Positions 27,285 through 35,510 of a stretch of 64,000 nucleotides of DNA are shown piece after piece; within the stretch, counting starts at the first letter, position 1; every line of letters starts with the position of its first letter. The translations under genes were made by a program, and so were the position numbers. Under the pieces are notes generated by a model. It was not told where the DNA came from and ran no database searches. It saw nothing but the letters and a program-made list of their open reading frames with translations. Source of the DNA: Achromobacter kerstersii (GTDB taxonomy: Bacteria > Pseudomonadota > Gammaproteobacteria > Burkholderiales > Burkholderiaceae_B); assembly GCF_902859595.1 (NCBI RefSeq), contig NZ_CADIJQ010000004.1, forward strand, positions 186,001-250,000, written 5' to 3'.

Positions 27285-27935
27285 ATGGAACGACTTCGAA
27301 TAGTCTTGGCAGACGATCACCCGCTTGTGCTTATGGGCATGCGCGATCTGCTCGATAAGGATCTCAGCTTTGAGGTCACGGCAACATTGGCCAGCCCGAC
27401 CGAGCTGGTCGAACACCTGACACAAGATCTGCCGAATGTAGTCATCACCGATTACTCCATGCCCGGCGATGAAACCTATGGCGACGGCATCCGGCTGGTG
27501 AAATACCTGACCCGGCATTTTCCGCGCGCGCAGGTCGTTGTGCTGACGATGGTGTCGAACCCGATGATCATTTCAGCACTGTATGACGCAGGGGTTGCGG
27601 CGGTGGTGCTCAAGCGCGACAACCTGGCCGAAATTGTCACGGCATTGCAGACGCTGCAAGCCGGGCGCAAATACTATCCCCCCGGGTTTCAACGCGACGG
27701 CACGGTAGATTCCCGCACCAAGTTCATCGGCGAACGCATCAACAGCCTGTCCCCCAAGGAATTCGAAGTGCTGCGCCACTTCATTCGGGGTGAATCCATG
27801 ATGCAAGTGGCCGAGACGCTCAAGCGCAGCGTCAAGACCGTGAGCGGACAAAAGATATCCGCCATGCGAAAACTGAACGTGCAGACGGACCAGGAACTGG
27901 TGGCGTTCTGCGTAGAAACCGAGATTTTCCAGTAA
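27285..27935 (+). CDS. RcsB-type LuxR-family response regulator
   Basis: A 216-residue regulator, exactly the length of E. coli RcsB. The receiver has Asp56 in ITDYSMPGD and the RcsB-specific stretch YGDGIRLVKYLTRHFP, followed by VVLTMVSNPMIISAL. The LuxR-type helix-turn-helix has SLSPKEFEVLRHFIRGES and SVKTVSGQKISAMRKL, again RcsB-like. It should bind DNA when phosphorylated by the upstream kinases. The ATG at 27285 starts the protein as in RcsB; an in-frame ATG at 27243 would add 14 residues without similarity. Targets are unknown, with the cluster's own promoter a candidate. Confidence 0.9.
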   Translation: MERLRIVLADDHPLVLMGMRDLLDKDLSFEVTATLASPTELVEHLTQDLPNVVITDYSMPGDETYGDGIRLVKYLTRHFPRAQVVVLTMVSNPMIISALYDAGVAAVVLKRDNLAEIVTALQTLQAGRKYYPPGFQRDGTVDSRTKFIGERINSLSPKEFEVLRHFIRGESMMQVAETLKRSVKTVSGQKISAMRKLNVQTDQELVAFCVETEIFQ

Positions 27936-27953
27936 CGCCGTCCGCCCCTGGCC

Positions 27954-29174
27954 TTAGCGCCAGGCGCTGCCCACCTGAATATAGAACGCGTTCTGATCCT
28001 TGCTGTGAGCCACGTCGATACCGACGGACAAGCCCATTTTCTTAGCGATCAAATAGCGAAAGCCCGTCCCCACGCTGACCACGTTGGGCGCTTCACTGAA
28101 TGAATTCCAGCGGCCGTAGGCTTTGCCCAGCCCCGAGAACGCCAGCAGCGACCAACGCGGTGTGACGTTCCACCGCAACTCCAGCTCGGACACCAGCGCA
28201 GTCTTGTCCTGATAGCGGCCGCGCGACACGCCGCGCAAATCGATGGACGGCTGCGCGTAAAACGGCACCGCGCCACTGGTGGTCTGGCCGTCCAGACGAA
28301 CGCCCAGGTTCCACTCTGGATTCAACGGCATCCACGTGTAGCCGCGCGCGCTGTAGGTATCGAACGACTGCGAACTGCCCAGCCAGCCCCGCGCAAACTG
28401 CGCCTCAATTTCCGCATAGCTGCCCTTCGTGGGGTAGAACATGTTGTCGCGGCTGTCGTAATCGACCACCAGGCCCAGCTTGCCGATGCGCCCCTGCTGG
28501 TCAGCCGAGCTAAGTTCGCTGGCGGCGTCCCCCGTGAAGCGTGTCGTGGAATTGAAGTAGGTGTAGCGCGGCCCGATGTACCAGCGCGAATCCCCTACCC
28601 GCGCCAGCAGCTGCTGCACCAGAAACGTGCCCTTGAGCTCGTAACTTCGTCCGACATTCAGCTTGCCGTAGTAATCCAGGTTCATCCGGCCGTGGGCCAG
28701 CGCGCCCAGATAGCGGTAGCGGTCGCCGTCCCAAGTATGAAAGTGGAACAGCCCGCCAAAGCGGCTGCCGTTTTCGGTCAGCGCGCCACCGATGCCGGTG
28801 ACGTTCGGCGGCGCCTTTTCGCCCTCTTCGCGAGGCGCGCTGCCGGCCTCTTCCAGTGACTCCGAAAAGTACAGCAGCATCGCCCCGCCGCCGTACCCCA
28901 CCGCGGGTTCGGTGATGACGATGGGAATCGGCATGACACCTTTGCGGTGCAACAGAAAATCACTGGTGTCGAAGTCCCCATCCTGCGTGTCTGTGAACGA
29001 GGCGGAATCTGCGGCGTGCGCATTGAAGGCCAGCGCCGTGAAGGCCAAAACGGTGATCGCCCAAAATGTGATCGCCCAACCCGTGATCGCCCGGGCGCAT
29101 CGGCCCCGACGCATCGCTTTCATCCGGGGAGCTGCTTCAAGCCGATGGCTGCCCCCCCCTTCCTGCACCTGCAT
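27954..29174 (-). CDS. Omp85/BamA-type barrel surface-antigen protein
   Basis: A 406-residue protein (from 29174) with an N-terminal signal peptide ending in AFNAHA, then a short region and a C-terminal barrel resembling the bacterial surface antigen (Omp85/BamA/TamA) barrel. Signs are GLVVDYDSRDNMFYPTKGSY, the usual last-strand region of that family, and RLDGQTTSG. No POTRA domain is evident, so it is a short, barrel-only form, probably in the outer membrane. The start at 29174 follows AAAGGAA; an ATG at 29123 is possible. The signal peptide core is encoded by 15-bp repeats. Confidence 0.78.
   Translation of the reverse strand: MQVQEGGGSHRLEAAPRMKAMRRGRCARAITGWAITFWAITVLAFTALAFNAHAADSASFTDTQDGDFDTSDFLLHRKGVMPIPIVITEPAVGYGGGAMLLYFSESLEEAGSAPREEGEKAPPNVTGIGGALTENGSRFGGLFHFHTWDGDRYRYLGALAHGRMNLDYYGKLNVGRSYELKGTFLVQQLLARVGDSRWYIGPRYTYFNSTTRFTGDAASELSSADQQGRIGKLGLVVDYDSRDNMFYPTKGSYAEIEAQFARGWLGSSQSFDTYSARGYTWMPLNPEWNLGVRLDGQTTSGAVPFYAQPSIDLRGVSRGRYQDKTALVSELELRWNVTPRWSLLAFSGLGKAYGRWNSFSEAPNVVSVGTGFRYLIAKKMGLSVGIDVAHSKDQNAFYIQVGSAWR
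29053..29097. repeat. 15-bp tandem repeat inside a signal peptide
   Basis: Three 15-bp units (GTGATCGCCCAAAAT and variants) encode on the minus strand the repeated WAIT-type hydrophobic core, AITGWAITFWAITV, of the surface-antigen signal peptide. A change in copy number would alter the length of the hydrophobic core. Confidence 0.85.
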
Positions 29175-29384
29175 AGACGGTTCCTTTCAACACGACTTGA
29201 CTTGCGTGAACGGGAGGAAGCCGGCCTGCGGACGTCAAGCCGGCTGACGAAACAGTAAAGAAATACAGGCTGTTTCACAAGCGCGGAAGCGGCGCTTCTG
29301 GCTTGGTATCCTTTGGGGCTTGCCCGAGCGGACGCCGCGCCTTTGCGTCTACATTGCTCGGGCGCATCAAACCGAGACCGTGGC

Positions 29385-30080
29385 ATGACGCAAGACGCAT
29401 TTGAATCCATTACCGACCAGGAAGTGAACCGCAGCGCCATGCAGGCGCTGCTTGAACAAGCGGCGGGCCGCCCGTTGTTCTTCCAGGACTGCGATTTCCA
29501 GAACGCTGACTTTTCCCGGCTGGATCTGCGCGGCGCGCAATTCACCGCCTGCGCCATCGCCGACGCCTCGTTTCAGGGCGCCACGCTGGCCGACACCACC
29601 TGGGTGCGTTGCCGGGGCGGCCGTGCCAATTTTGCGTCGGTAGATGCCAGCGACGCGGTCTTCCAGAACTGCGATCTGAACAACGCCAACTGGCGCCGTG
29701 CGCGCCTGGCCGCCGCCCGGTTCCAGGGATGCAAACTGACCGGTTCCGACTTCGACGGCATCGCCTGCCTGGGCTGGACGGTTGAAGAATGTTTGCTGGT
29801 CGGTGCGCTCTTGCGCGGCGTGTCGTTCCGCAAAACCGCCCTCATGCAGCTGGACTTTTCAGATGCGGATCTTGCGGGCAGTGATTTCCGCGACACCGTC
29901 TTTCACGGCGGCAGCCTGCGCAACGCCAACCTGAAAAACGTGCGCTTTGAAGGCGCCGACCTGCGCGAAGTGGATTTAAGCGGCATCGACCTGACCGCCG
30001 CCGCGCGGCTGGCCGGCGCCACCATTTCCAAGACGCAGGCCGCCGCGCTGCTGGCCGAGCTGCGCATCAGTGTGATCTGA
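29385..30080 (+). CDS. Pentapeptide-repeat protein
   Basis: A 231-residue protein with many A(D/N)(L/F)XX repeats from about residue 30 on, for example FQNADFSRLDLRGAQFTACAI, DLNNANWRRARLAAARFQG and LRNANLKNVRFEGADLREV. These form a right-handed quadrilateral beta-helix. Such proteins act in DNA mimicry, type VI secretion or unknown roles; the neighbours do not tell which. No signal peptide is seen. The ATG at 29385 is chosen because an upstream in-frame ATG at 29313 adds a stretch without repeats. Confidence 0.82.
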   Translation: MTQDAFESITDQEVNRSAMQALLEQAAGRPLFFQDCDFQNADFSRLDLRGAQFTACAIADASFQGATLADTTWVRCRGGRANFASVDASDAVFQNCDLNNANWRRARLAAARFQGCKLTGSDFDGIACLGWTVEECLLVGALLRGVSFRKTALMQLDFSDADLAGSDFRDTVFHGGSLRNANLKNVRFEGADLREVDLSGIDLTAAARLAGATISKTQAAALLAELRISVI

Positions 30081-30092
30081 CGCGCACGGGCG

Positions 30093-32330
30093 TTAGCCTT
30101 CGGCGCCCATCGCCGGGTCGCTCACCGTGTGCTTGCCCGTCTCGACCCGCCCGGCGAAGCGGCGATAGAAAGCCGGGTCGCTGGCGCACGTGACGGCGAA
30201 GTCATACCACTGTCCGCTTTCGGCAAGCGCCCAGTGCAACGATGCCGTCGCGCCGCCCGCCACGGATTGCTTCCACGGGCCATCCTGCCGATAGGCCAGC
30301 GCCGTCACCGTGAAGTCGCCGGCATTGGCGCCCGCGTTCATGAGCTCGGCATAGACGTCGCCATTGGCGATGTCGTAGCAAACGCGGATCTCGGGCGCGA
30401 CACCCGACTCCGCGATGCGGCTGGTATCGCCCTTGAAGTGGCGATGCAGGCCGTTCGGCCCCAGCACCCACAAGTCATACCGGCCAAGATTGTCCTGGAA
30501 CGCATTCCAGGTATCCGACAAGGACTTCCCCGCTTCCACCACATAGCGGCGCGGCACGCGGTCCAGGTTCAGCCGGTCATACACATGGAACACCGCCGCC
30601 TGCGTGCCGGTATTGGAGAACAGCAATTCCACCGTACCCACCGCGCTGCAACGCGCACTGGCGTGCAGTTCATACGGCAAGGCGCGTGACGGACGCGTGC
30701 CGCTGGCCTGAATGGGCAACTGCATATCCGTGGGCAAAGGCATGGCGGGTAACGCTTCCTGTGCGCTGCGCAACTGGTCGGCGGCGCTGCGGGTGCTGCG
30801 CCCGGCCAGCGTGGGCAAGGCCTCGGTGTTGGGCGTCTGGAAGTTGAACGCGCTGGTCAGGTCGCCGCACACGGCACGGCGGAATGGGCTGATGTTGGGT
30901 TCCTGCACGCCAAAACGCGCTTCCAGAAAGCGCAGCACCGAGGTGTGGTCAAACACCTGCGAATTGACCCAACCGCCACGGCTCCAGGGAGAGATGACGA
31001 ACATCGGCACACGCGGGCCAGGGCCATAGACGCGGCCATCCGGCGCGGGCTGGCTGCTGCTGCCGGCGGGCGCGGGATGCGAGAAATATTCAAACGCCAT
31101 GTCCGTGTCGCTTAGCGTGGACTTGCCCGCTTTGCCCAAACCCGAATCGGGCGACGGCGCAGACGGCGACGGCACGTGATCGAAGTAGCCGTCGTTCTCG
31201 TCGAAGTTCACCAGCACCACCGTCTTGCTCCAGACTTCGGGCACGGCGGTCAGCGCGTCCAGCACTTCTTGCAGGAACCACGCGCCTTGCACCGGGCTGG
31301 ACGGGCCGGGGTGTTCGCAATAGATCGACGGCGCGTTCATCCAGCTGACTTGCGGCAGCTTGCCTTCGCGGATGTCGCGCTTGAAGGCGTCCAGATAGTT
31401 CTCGGGCGCCGTGCCGGGCAAGGTGTTCGCCACACCCTTGTATAGCGGGTTATGCGCGTTGTCGCTGGCGGCGTCGTAGGCGTGATACGGCAATGCCTGG
31501 CCGGTGTTGGCGTACGGCACGCCGGGCTCGCCCCCGCTGGATACCGGGAAGCCGGACGCGATGTTCGCGCGGCGAAATTGCTGGAAAGCGCCCAGCATGT
31601 TGTCGCCCCATTCGTCCGGCATGTTCTGGTACGAAATCCAGCTGACGCCAGCGGCTTCCAGCCGTTCGGCATAAGTCGTCCAGGTGTAGCCGGTGTTCTG
31701 CGACGCCGGCCGGCCGTCGATCCAGTCCCACTCATTGTTCACGAACGACGCGCCGCCTGCCGTCGCGCCATTGGTGCCCGTCAGGTGGAACGCGCGGTTG
31801 GCGTCGGTGCCAGTGTGCATCGAACAGTGATAGGCGTCGCACAAAGTGAACGCGTTGGCCAGCGCGAACTGGAACGGAATCTCGCGTTCCTTGAAGTAGC
31901 CCATCGCGATGTCGGTCTTGTGCGTGGGCCATTGCGTCATACGGCCGTGGTCCCACGCGGCCTGGCTATCCACCCAGGTGTGGTGCGCGCCATCCGCGCG
32001 CTGCGCGTTGTGGGTGCTGCCGTCCAGATGGTAGGGCGTGAGCACGGCGCCGTTGGCGCGCTCTTGCTGCCAGACGCGGCGCCCGTTGGCCAGGGGAATG
32101 GTGAAGCGGTCGCCAAAGCCGCGCACGCCTTTGAGCGTGCCGAAGTAATGGTCGAACGATCGGTTCTCTTGCATCAGGATGATGACGTGCTCCACATCCT
32201 TGATGGTGCCCGTGGCGTTGTTGGCCGGAATGGCCAGCGCGCGGCGGATGCTGGGCGGAAATGCGGCCAGCGCGGCGGCGGCAAAGCCTGCGCCCGTGGC
32301 GGTCTGTAGAAAATTGCGGCGTGAATTCAT
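30093..32330 (-). CDS. Phosphocholine-specific phospholipase C, Tat-exported
   Basis: A 745-residue phospholipase C of the PlcH/PlcN type, which splits phosphatidylcholine outside the cytoplasm. The Tat signal SRRNFLQ starts the chain, and a hydrophobic stretch ends near residue 33. The catalytic domain carries VIILMQENRSFDHYFGT (the phosphoesterase motif) and, further on, NFDENDGYFDHV. Two C-terminal PLC-C domains are recognisable by SARCSAVGTVELLFSNTG and YDLWVLGPNGLHRHFKG. Typical length is about 700-730. It faces a pentapeptide gene and is preceded by a short lipoprotein frame. No clear Pho box was seen. Confidence 0.92.
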   Translation of the reverse strand: MNSRRNFLQTATGAGFAAAALAAFPPSIRRALAIPANNATGTIKDVEHVIILMQENRSFDHYFGTLKGVRGFGDRFTIPLANGRRVWQQERANGAVLTPYHLDGSTHNAQRADGAHHTWVDSQAAWDHGRMTQWPTHKTDIAMGYFKEREIPFQFALANAFTLCDAYHCSMHTGTDANRAFHLTGTNGATAGGASFVNNEWDWIDGRPASQNTGYTWTTYAERLEAAGVSWISYQNMPDEWGDNMLGAFQQFRRANIASGFPVSSGGEPGVPYANTGQALPYHAYDAASDNAHNPLYKGVANTLPGTAPENYLDAFKRDIREGKLPQVSWMNAPSIYCEHPGPSSPVQGAWFLQEVLDALTAVPEVWSKTVVLVNFDENDGYFDHVPSPSAPSPDSGLGKAGKSTLSDTDMAFEYFSHPAPAGSSSQPAPDGRVYGPGPRVPMFVISPWSRGGWVNSQVFDHTSVLRFLEARFGVQEPNISPFRRAVCGDLTSAFNFQTPNTEALPTLAGRSTRSAADQLRSAQEALPAMPLPTDMQLPIQASGTRPSRALPYELHASARCSAVGTVELLFSNTGTQAAVFHVYDRLNLDRVPRRYVVEAGKSLSDTWNAFQDNLGRYDLWVLGPNGLHRHFKGDTSRIAESGVAPEIRVCYDIANGDVYAELMNAGANAGDFTVTALAYRQDGPWKQSVAGGATASLHWALAESGQWYDFAVTCASDPAFYRRFAGRVETGKHTVSDPAMGAEG

Positions 32331-32379
32331 CTCGAGGCTTCTGGGTCGTTGAGGTCAGGGCAAGTCAGCGCGACGGCGT

Positions 32380-32559
32380 TCAAGGCGCGCATCGCAGCAG
32401 CGGCGCAGGCGCGGGCGGCTGAGGCTGGGGCTGCTCGGTGACAGGAGGCTCGGGAGTGGGCGATGACGGCTCGTCGTCGTCATCACCGCCACAGGCGGAC
32501 AAGGTGACGGCCACGAGCAAGGCGGCCGCAAGCGTTCGTGCAATGCGTTTGGGAGGCAT
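32380..32559 (-). CDS. Small lipoprotein (59 aa), candidate
   Basis: A short frame encoding a basic N terminus (MPPKRIARTL), a hydrophobic core, the lipobox TLSAC and an acidic, Pro-rich tail (GGDDDDEP, then PEPP and PQPQPP). The layout mirrors the N-terminal part of the ParB-fold lipoprotein at 16738. The body is missing, so it is either a genuine small lipoprotein or the stub of a larger one. It ends 49 bases before the phospholipase start on the same strand. No strong ribosome-binding site is seen, which lowers confidence. Confidence 0.5.
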   Translation of the reverse strand: MPPKRIARTLAAALLVAVTLSACGGDDDDEPSSPTPEPPVTEQPQPQPPAPAPLLRCAP

Positions 32560-32641
32560 GGGGAGTCGGTGGGGTGAGGAAAAACTTTCATGCCGCTTTC
32601 AAGCAGCAAGACCCCAGCGAGTCTAGGAACGCGACGTGACA

Positions 32642-32663
32642 ACCCCGTGAATCCTCACGGGGT
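32642..32663. terminator. Strong hairpin, probable terminator or leader structure
   Basis: ACCCCGTGA and TCACGGGGT form a 9-bp perfect stem with a four-base loop (ATCC). It lies between the MarR-GNAT stop codon and the small lipoprotein, both on the minus strand. A second hairpin, CACGCGG/CCGCGTG, lies at 32694-32711. Neither is followed by a T run, so classical termination is not assured. Confidence 0.5.
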
Positions 32664-32732
32664 GATTCAGGCCGCGTTGTATCGGCGTATGTCCACGCGG
32701 ACATCCGCGTGTCATGTGCGTAAGACGAGCGG

Positions 32733-33698
32733 TCAGCGGCGGCGCAGGAAGCGCTGCTCGACGACGACGCTGCCCCACTGCTGGCCTTCGGATTCGTCGG
32801 TCAGCACAAAGCCCGCTGACTCATACAAGTGGCGCGCGGCGTCCAGCCCCTTGAAGGTCCACAGATAGGTCTCGTCGTAGTGCGCGTCGGCAAAGGCCAG
32901 CGCGCGCTCAAGCAGTGCGCGGCCCACGCCCATGCCACGCAAGGCGTCGTCCACAATGAACCAGCGCAGGTGCGCTTGGCGCTTCGCAAGATCGCCGTCG
33001 ATCACGATGCTGGCCAACACCCTGCCCCCGTCCACATACAGCCATATGCCTTTGCCCTGTGCGGGCAGGCCTTCCGCGAAGGCAGCCAGCTCGCTGGCGA
33101 CCTTGCGTTCGAAGTACACGCCAAAGCCCGACGTTTGTGCGTAGTAGCGTGCGTGCAGGCTGGCGACATCGCCAATGCAGCCGGGCACATAGCCGTCGTG
33201 AATCGAATCGCTGATGGATGTGGCGGGCGGCGCCAGGTTGGGATTTTCGCGTGACAGCGCATCGGCATACAGCGACATGAAGCGGATCAGCGATTGCTGA
33301 TCGTCAGGCGCCAGTTTGCGCAATGCCCGCGACACCTGATCGGTGGCGAACTGGTCGATGCGCGCACGAAGCTCCAGACCGGCTGCGGTCAAGGTCAAGC
33401 GGGATGCGCGCGCATCGCCGGTATCGGTTTCACGCGTCACCAGGCCGGCTGATTCCAGCTTGGCCAATTGGCGGCTGGTGTTGGATTTATCCAGCCTGAG
33501 AATCCCCGCCAGGTCGCGCGCCTGAATGCCGGGCTGCAAACCGATTTCGATGATGGCGTGAACGGCGGAAGGGGCGAGATCGCTGCCGGCCAGCGACGTG
33601 CGCATGAAGCCAAGTTCGCGTACCAGCTTGCGGGAAAATTCCCGCAAATCCCGGATGGTCTGCTCACGGGATTGCGGAGGGAAATCGATGAGATCCAT
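32733..33698 (-). CDS. MarR-family regulator fused to GNAT acetyltransferase
   Basis: A 321-residue fusion. The N-terminal half (about 1-145) is a MarR winged helix with IQARDLAGILRLDKSNTSRQ, AKLESAGLVTRE and RLTLTAAG. The C-terminal half (about 160-321) is a GNAT domain with LRWFIVDDALRGMGVGRALL, the acetyl-CoA loop. Such fusions are widespread in proteobacteria and are thought to couple ligand sensing with acetylation, but substrates are mostly unknown. Two palindromic repeats directly upstream suggest autoregulation. The ATG at 33698 was chosen; ten extra codons upstream are in frame but overlap that operator. Confidence 0.88.
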   Translation of the reverse strand: MDLIDFPPQSREQTIRDLREFSRKLVRELGFMRTSLAGSDLAPSAVHAIIEIGLQPGIQARDLAGILRLDKSNTSRQLAKLESAGLVTRETDTGDARASRLTLTAAGLELRARIDQFATDQVSRALRKLAPDDQQSLIRFMSLYADALSRENPNLAPPATSISDSIHDGYVPGCIGDVASLHARYYAQTSGFGVYFERKVASELAAFAEGLPAQGKGIWLYVDGGRVLASIVIDGDLAKRQAHLRWFIVDDALRGMGVGRALLERALAFADAHYDETYLWTFKGLDAARHLYESAGFVLTDESEGQQWGSVVVEQRFLRRR

Positions 33699-33707
33699 GG
33701 CGGCCCC

Positions 33708-33752
33708 AATATAAGTTGCGGTTCGCAACCAATATAATTGCGATCCGCAACC
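33708..33752. promoter_or_regulatory. Tandem palindromic operator of the MarR-GNAT gene
   Basis: Two adjacent 22-23-bp copies begin with AATATAA (33708-33730 and 33731-33752). Each contains a palindrome: GTTGCG-GTT-CGCAAC at 33715-33729 and TTGCG-ATC-CGCAA at 33738-33750. They overlap the likely promoter of the MarR-GNAT gene, as expected for a self-repressing MarR protein. Confidence 0.65.
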
Positions 33753-33781
33753 AAAATCAAGGCATTTTCAGCGTCACCCCG

Positions 33782-33869
33782 CTACCCCGCTACCCGGCTA
33801 CCTCGCTACCTCGCTACCTCACTACCTCACTACCTCGCTACGGCGCCACCGCGCTACCGCGCTACCGCG
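33782..33869. repeat. 8-bp tandem repeat spanning the NTF2-like stop codon
   Basis: Eleven consecutive 8-bp units (CTACCTCG and variants). The unit at 33862-33869 contains the stop codon of the NTF2-like gene, read as TAG on the minus strand. The array therefore starts in the gene's last codons and extends into the intergenic space. Confidence 0.9.
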
Positions 33870-34284
33870 AGGACATTTTGCGCCGCAACCGGCGCAGCAC
33901 GGCGCCCAGCACCGGAATGCGTTCGTAAATATGCGCCGCCGGGTCCCAGAAATCCTGGTGGTCGATGATCAAGCCTTGCGAGTCCAACACCAGCGCGCTG
34001 GCCCCTTCGAAGTCGAACGCGTGGCCTCGGAACGCGCCGTCAAACCGCCACACCAGAAAGGCGTCCACGCCCTGTCCGCCCTGCCGCAAGATATGAAAAC
34101 GCGGCTGCTCCAAATTCTGGAACATGTGGGCGTAAACCTGTGCGATGCCCGGCAGGCCGTGCACATCGTTGAACGGATCAGCAAAGTGCGCGTCGGGCGC
34201 GTAGACGGTATCAATGCTGGGCAGCGTTTGCGGCGTCAGCGCTTCAAACCATGCGGCGATTTCTTGCAGGCGTGCGTTCATCAT
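33862..34284 (-). CDS. NTF2/SnoaL-like protein
   Basis: A 140-residue NTF2-fold protein: MNARLQEIAAWFEALTP, then YAPDAHFADPFNDVHG, the typical SnoaL opening, and SALVLDSQGLIIDHQDFWD. Members range from enzymes (isomerases, hydratases) to binding proteins. It is the last gene of the lipid-modification operon, and its ATG overlaps the cyclopropane-synthase stop as ATGA, so it is probably coupled to it. A longer frame upstream was rejected for that reason. Its role in the pathway is unknown. Confidence 0.82.
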   Translation of the reverse strand: MMNARLQEIAAWFEALTPQTLPSIDTVYAPDAHFADPFNDVHGLPGIAQVYAHMFQNLEQPRFHILRQGGQGVDAFLVWRFDGAFRGHAFDFEGASALVLDSQGLIIDHQDFWDPAAHIYERIPVLGAVLRRLRRKMSSR

Positions 34285-35510
34285 TGCGTCCTTTTCTCTA
34301 AAACCCAATGCCGGACATCCGTGCGGCCTTCTCGAAATCCGGCTTCGCAATAGCACAGATACATGCGCCACAAGCGGATGAAGGCGTCGTCGAAACCTTG
34401 CGCGCGTACCGCCTGCACCTGCGCGTCAAACGCGTGGCGCCAGCGAAGCAGCGTATCGGCGTAGTCCAGGCCGAACGCGTGTTCGTCGATGATGTCGAGC
34501 CCGGCGCGTGCAGATTGTTCACGGATCACGCGTGGGCAGGGCAGCATGCCGCCGGGAAAAATGTATTGCTGAATAAAATCCGTACCGCGCCGGTAGGTGC
34601 CGAACGCTGCGTCGGCGATGTCGATGGATTGCAGCGCAACCCGGCCGCCGCTGCGCAGGTTCCGGGCCAAGGTATCGAAGTACACGGGCCAGCGGCGCTC
34701 GCCCACGGCTTCGACCATCTCAATGGAGACGATGTGGTCGTACTGTCTGGCGCCCAGGTCGCGGTAGTCGCGCAGTTCCAGCGTGACGCGGCCGTCCAGC
34801 CCTTGCGTTTGCATGCGCGCGCGGGCCCATTGCAATTGCGCGTCGGACAAGGTGATGCCGTGCACGTGCAAGCCGCGTTGCGCGGCGCGCTCGGCAAAGC
34901 CGCCCCACCCGCAACCGATCTCCAGCACGTGCTGGCCGGGCCGGGCGTTCAAGGCATCCAGCAGCCGGTCGATCTTGCGGTGTTGCGCGGCCTGGAGCGA
35001 TTCCGTGCGATCCGCGCCGAACAGCGCGGCGGAATAGCTCATCGACGGGTCCAGCCACAAACGATAGAAGTCGTTGCCCAGGTCGTAGTGGGAAAGAATA
35101 TTGCGGCGGCTGCCTTTGCGGGTGTTGTCGCGCAGAAACAGATGCGACAAGCGCCGCGCCAGCAACGCCCACCACTTGCCTGCCACAGCTTGAGACAATG
35201 CGGCCTCGTTGCGCAAGGCCAGGGTGAACAGCGCAAGCAGATCGGGGCTGTCCACCCAACCCCGGCGCAGGCTTTCCGCAAAGCCGATGTCGCCCTGGCG
35301 CAAGATGGCCGGCGCCGCCCGCCAATCGCGGATGATCAGTTCGGCATGCGGCCCGCCGCCGGGCTCGCCGTACAGCGCGTGCCCGCCCGATGGGTCCGTC
35401 AAGGCCAGGGTGCCGACGCGCAAGCGCGCCGCCATCGCCATCAATCCACGCGCGGCCCAGCCGGGCCTGGCGGCAGCGCATTCAACGCTGAGTTCGTCTT
35501 CACTCATCAT
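34281..35510 (-). CDS. cfa: Cyclopropane-fatty-acyl-phospholipid synthase family methyltransferase
   Basis: A 409-residue S-adenosylmethionine methyltransferase of the Cfa family. Motif I is VLEIGCGWGGFAERAAQRG, preceded by NILSHYDLGNDFYRLWLDPSMSYSAA, the substrate-region signature; HIVSIEMVEAVGERRW and FIQQYIFPGG follow. The family adds a methylene bridge to unsaturated acyl chains of membrane lipids, and some members make other methylated acyl chains. It overlaps the DUF1365 gene by eleven bases and the NTF2-like gene by four, within a five-gene operon. The operon also has an FAD oxidoreductase, which suggests a further modification of the acyl chain. Confidence 0.9.
   Translation of the reverse strand: MMSEDELSVECAAARPGWAARGLMAMAARLRVGTLALTDPSGGHALYGEPGGGPHAELIIRDWRAAPAILRQGDIGFAESLRRGWVDSPDLLALFTLALRNEAALSQAVAGKWWALLARRLSHLFLRDNTRKGSRRNILSHYDLGNDFYRLWLDPSMSYSAALFGADRTESLQAAQHRKIDRLLDALNARPGQHVLEIGCGWGGFAERAAQRGLHVHGITLSDAQLQWARARMQTQGLDGRVTLELRDYRDLGARQYDHIVSIEMVEAVGERRWPVYFDTLARNLRSGGRVALQSIDIADAAFGTYRRGTDFIQQYIFPGGMLPCPRVIREQSARAGLDIIDEHAFGLDYADTLLRWRHAFDAQVQAVRAQGFDDAFIRLWRMYLCYCEAGFREGRTDVRHWVLEKRTQ

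Noticed and set aside
19852..27935. A BvgAS or standard RocSAR system.
   Set aside because: The sensors show no Venus-flytrap domains, and the regulator has RcsB-specific residues; the name is therefore kept generic.
32355..32642. A 95-codon frame overlapping the small lipoprotein.
   Set aside because: It has no signal peptide or domain; the alternative frame gives a signal peptide and lipobox.
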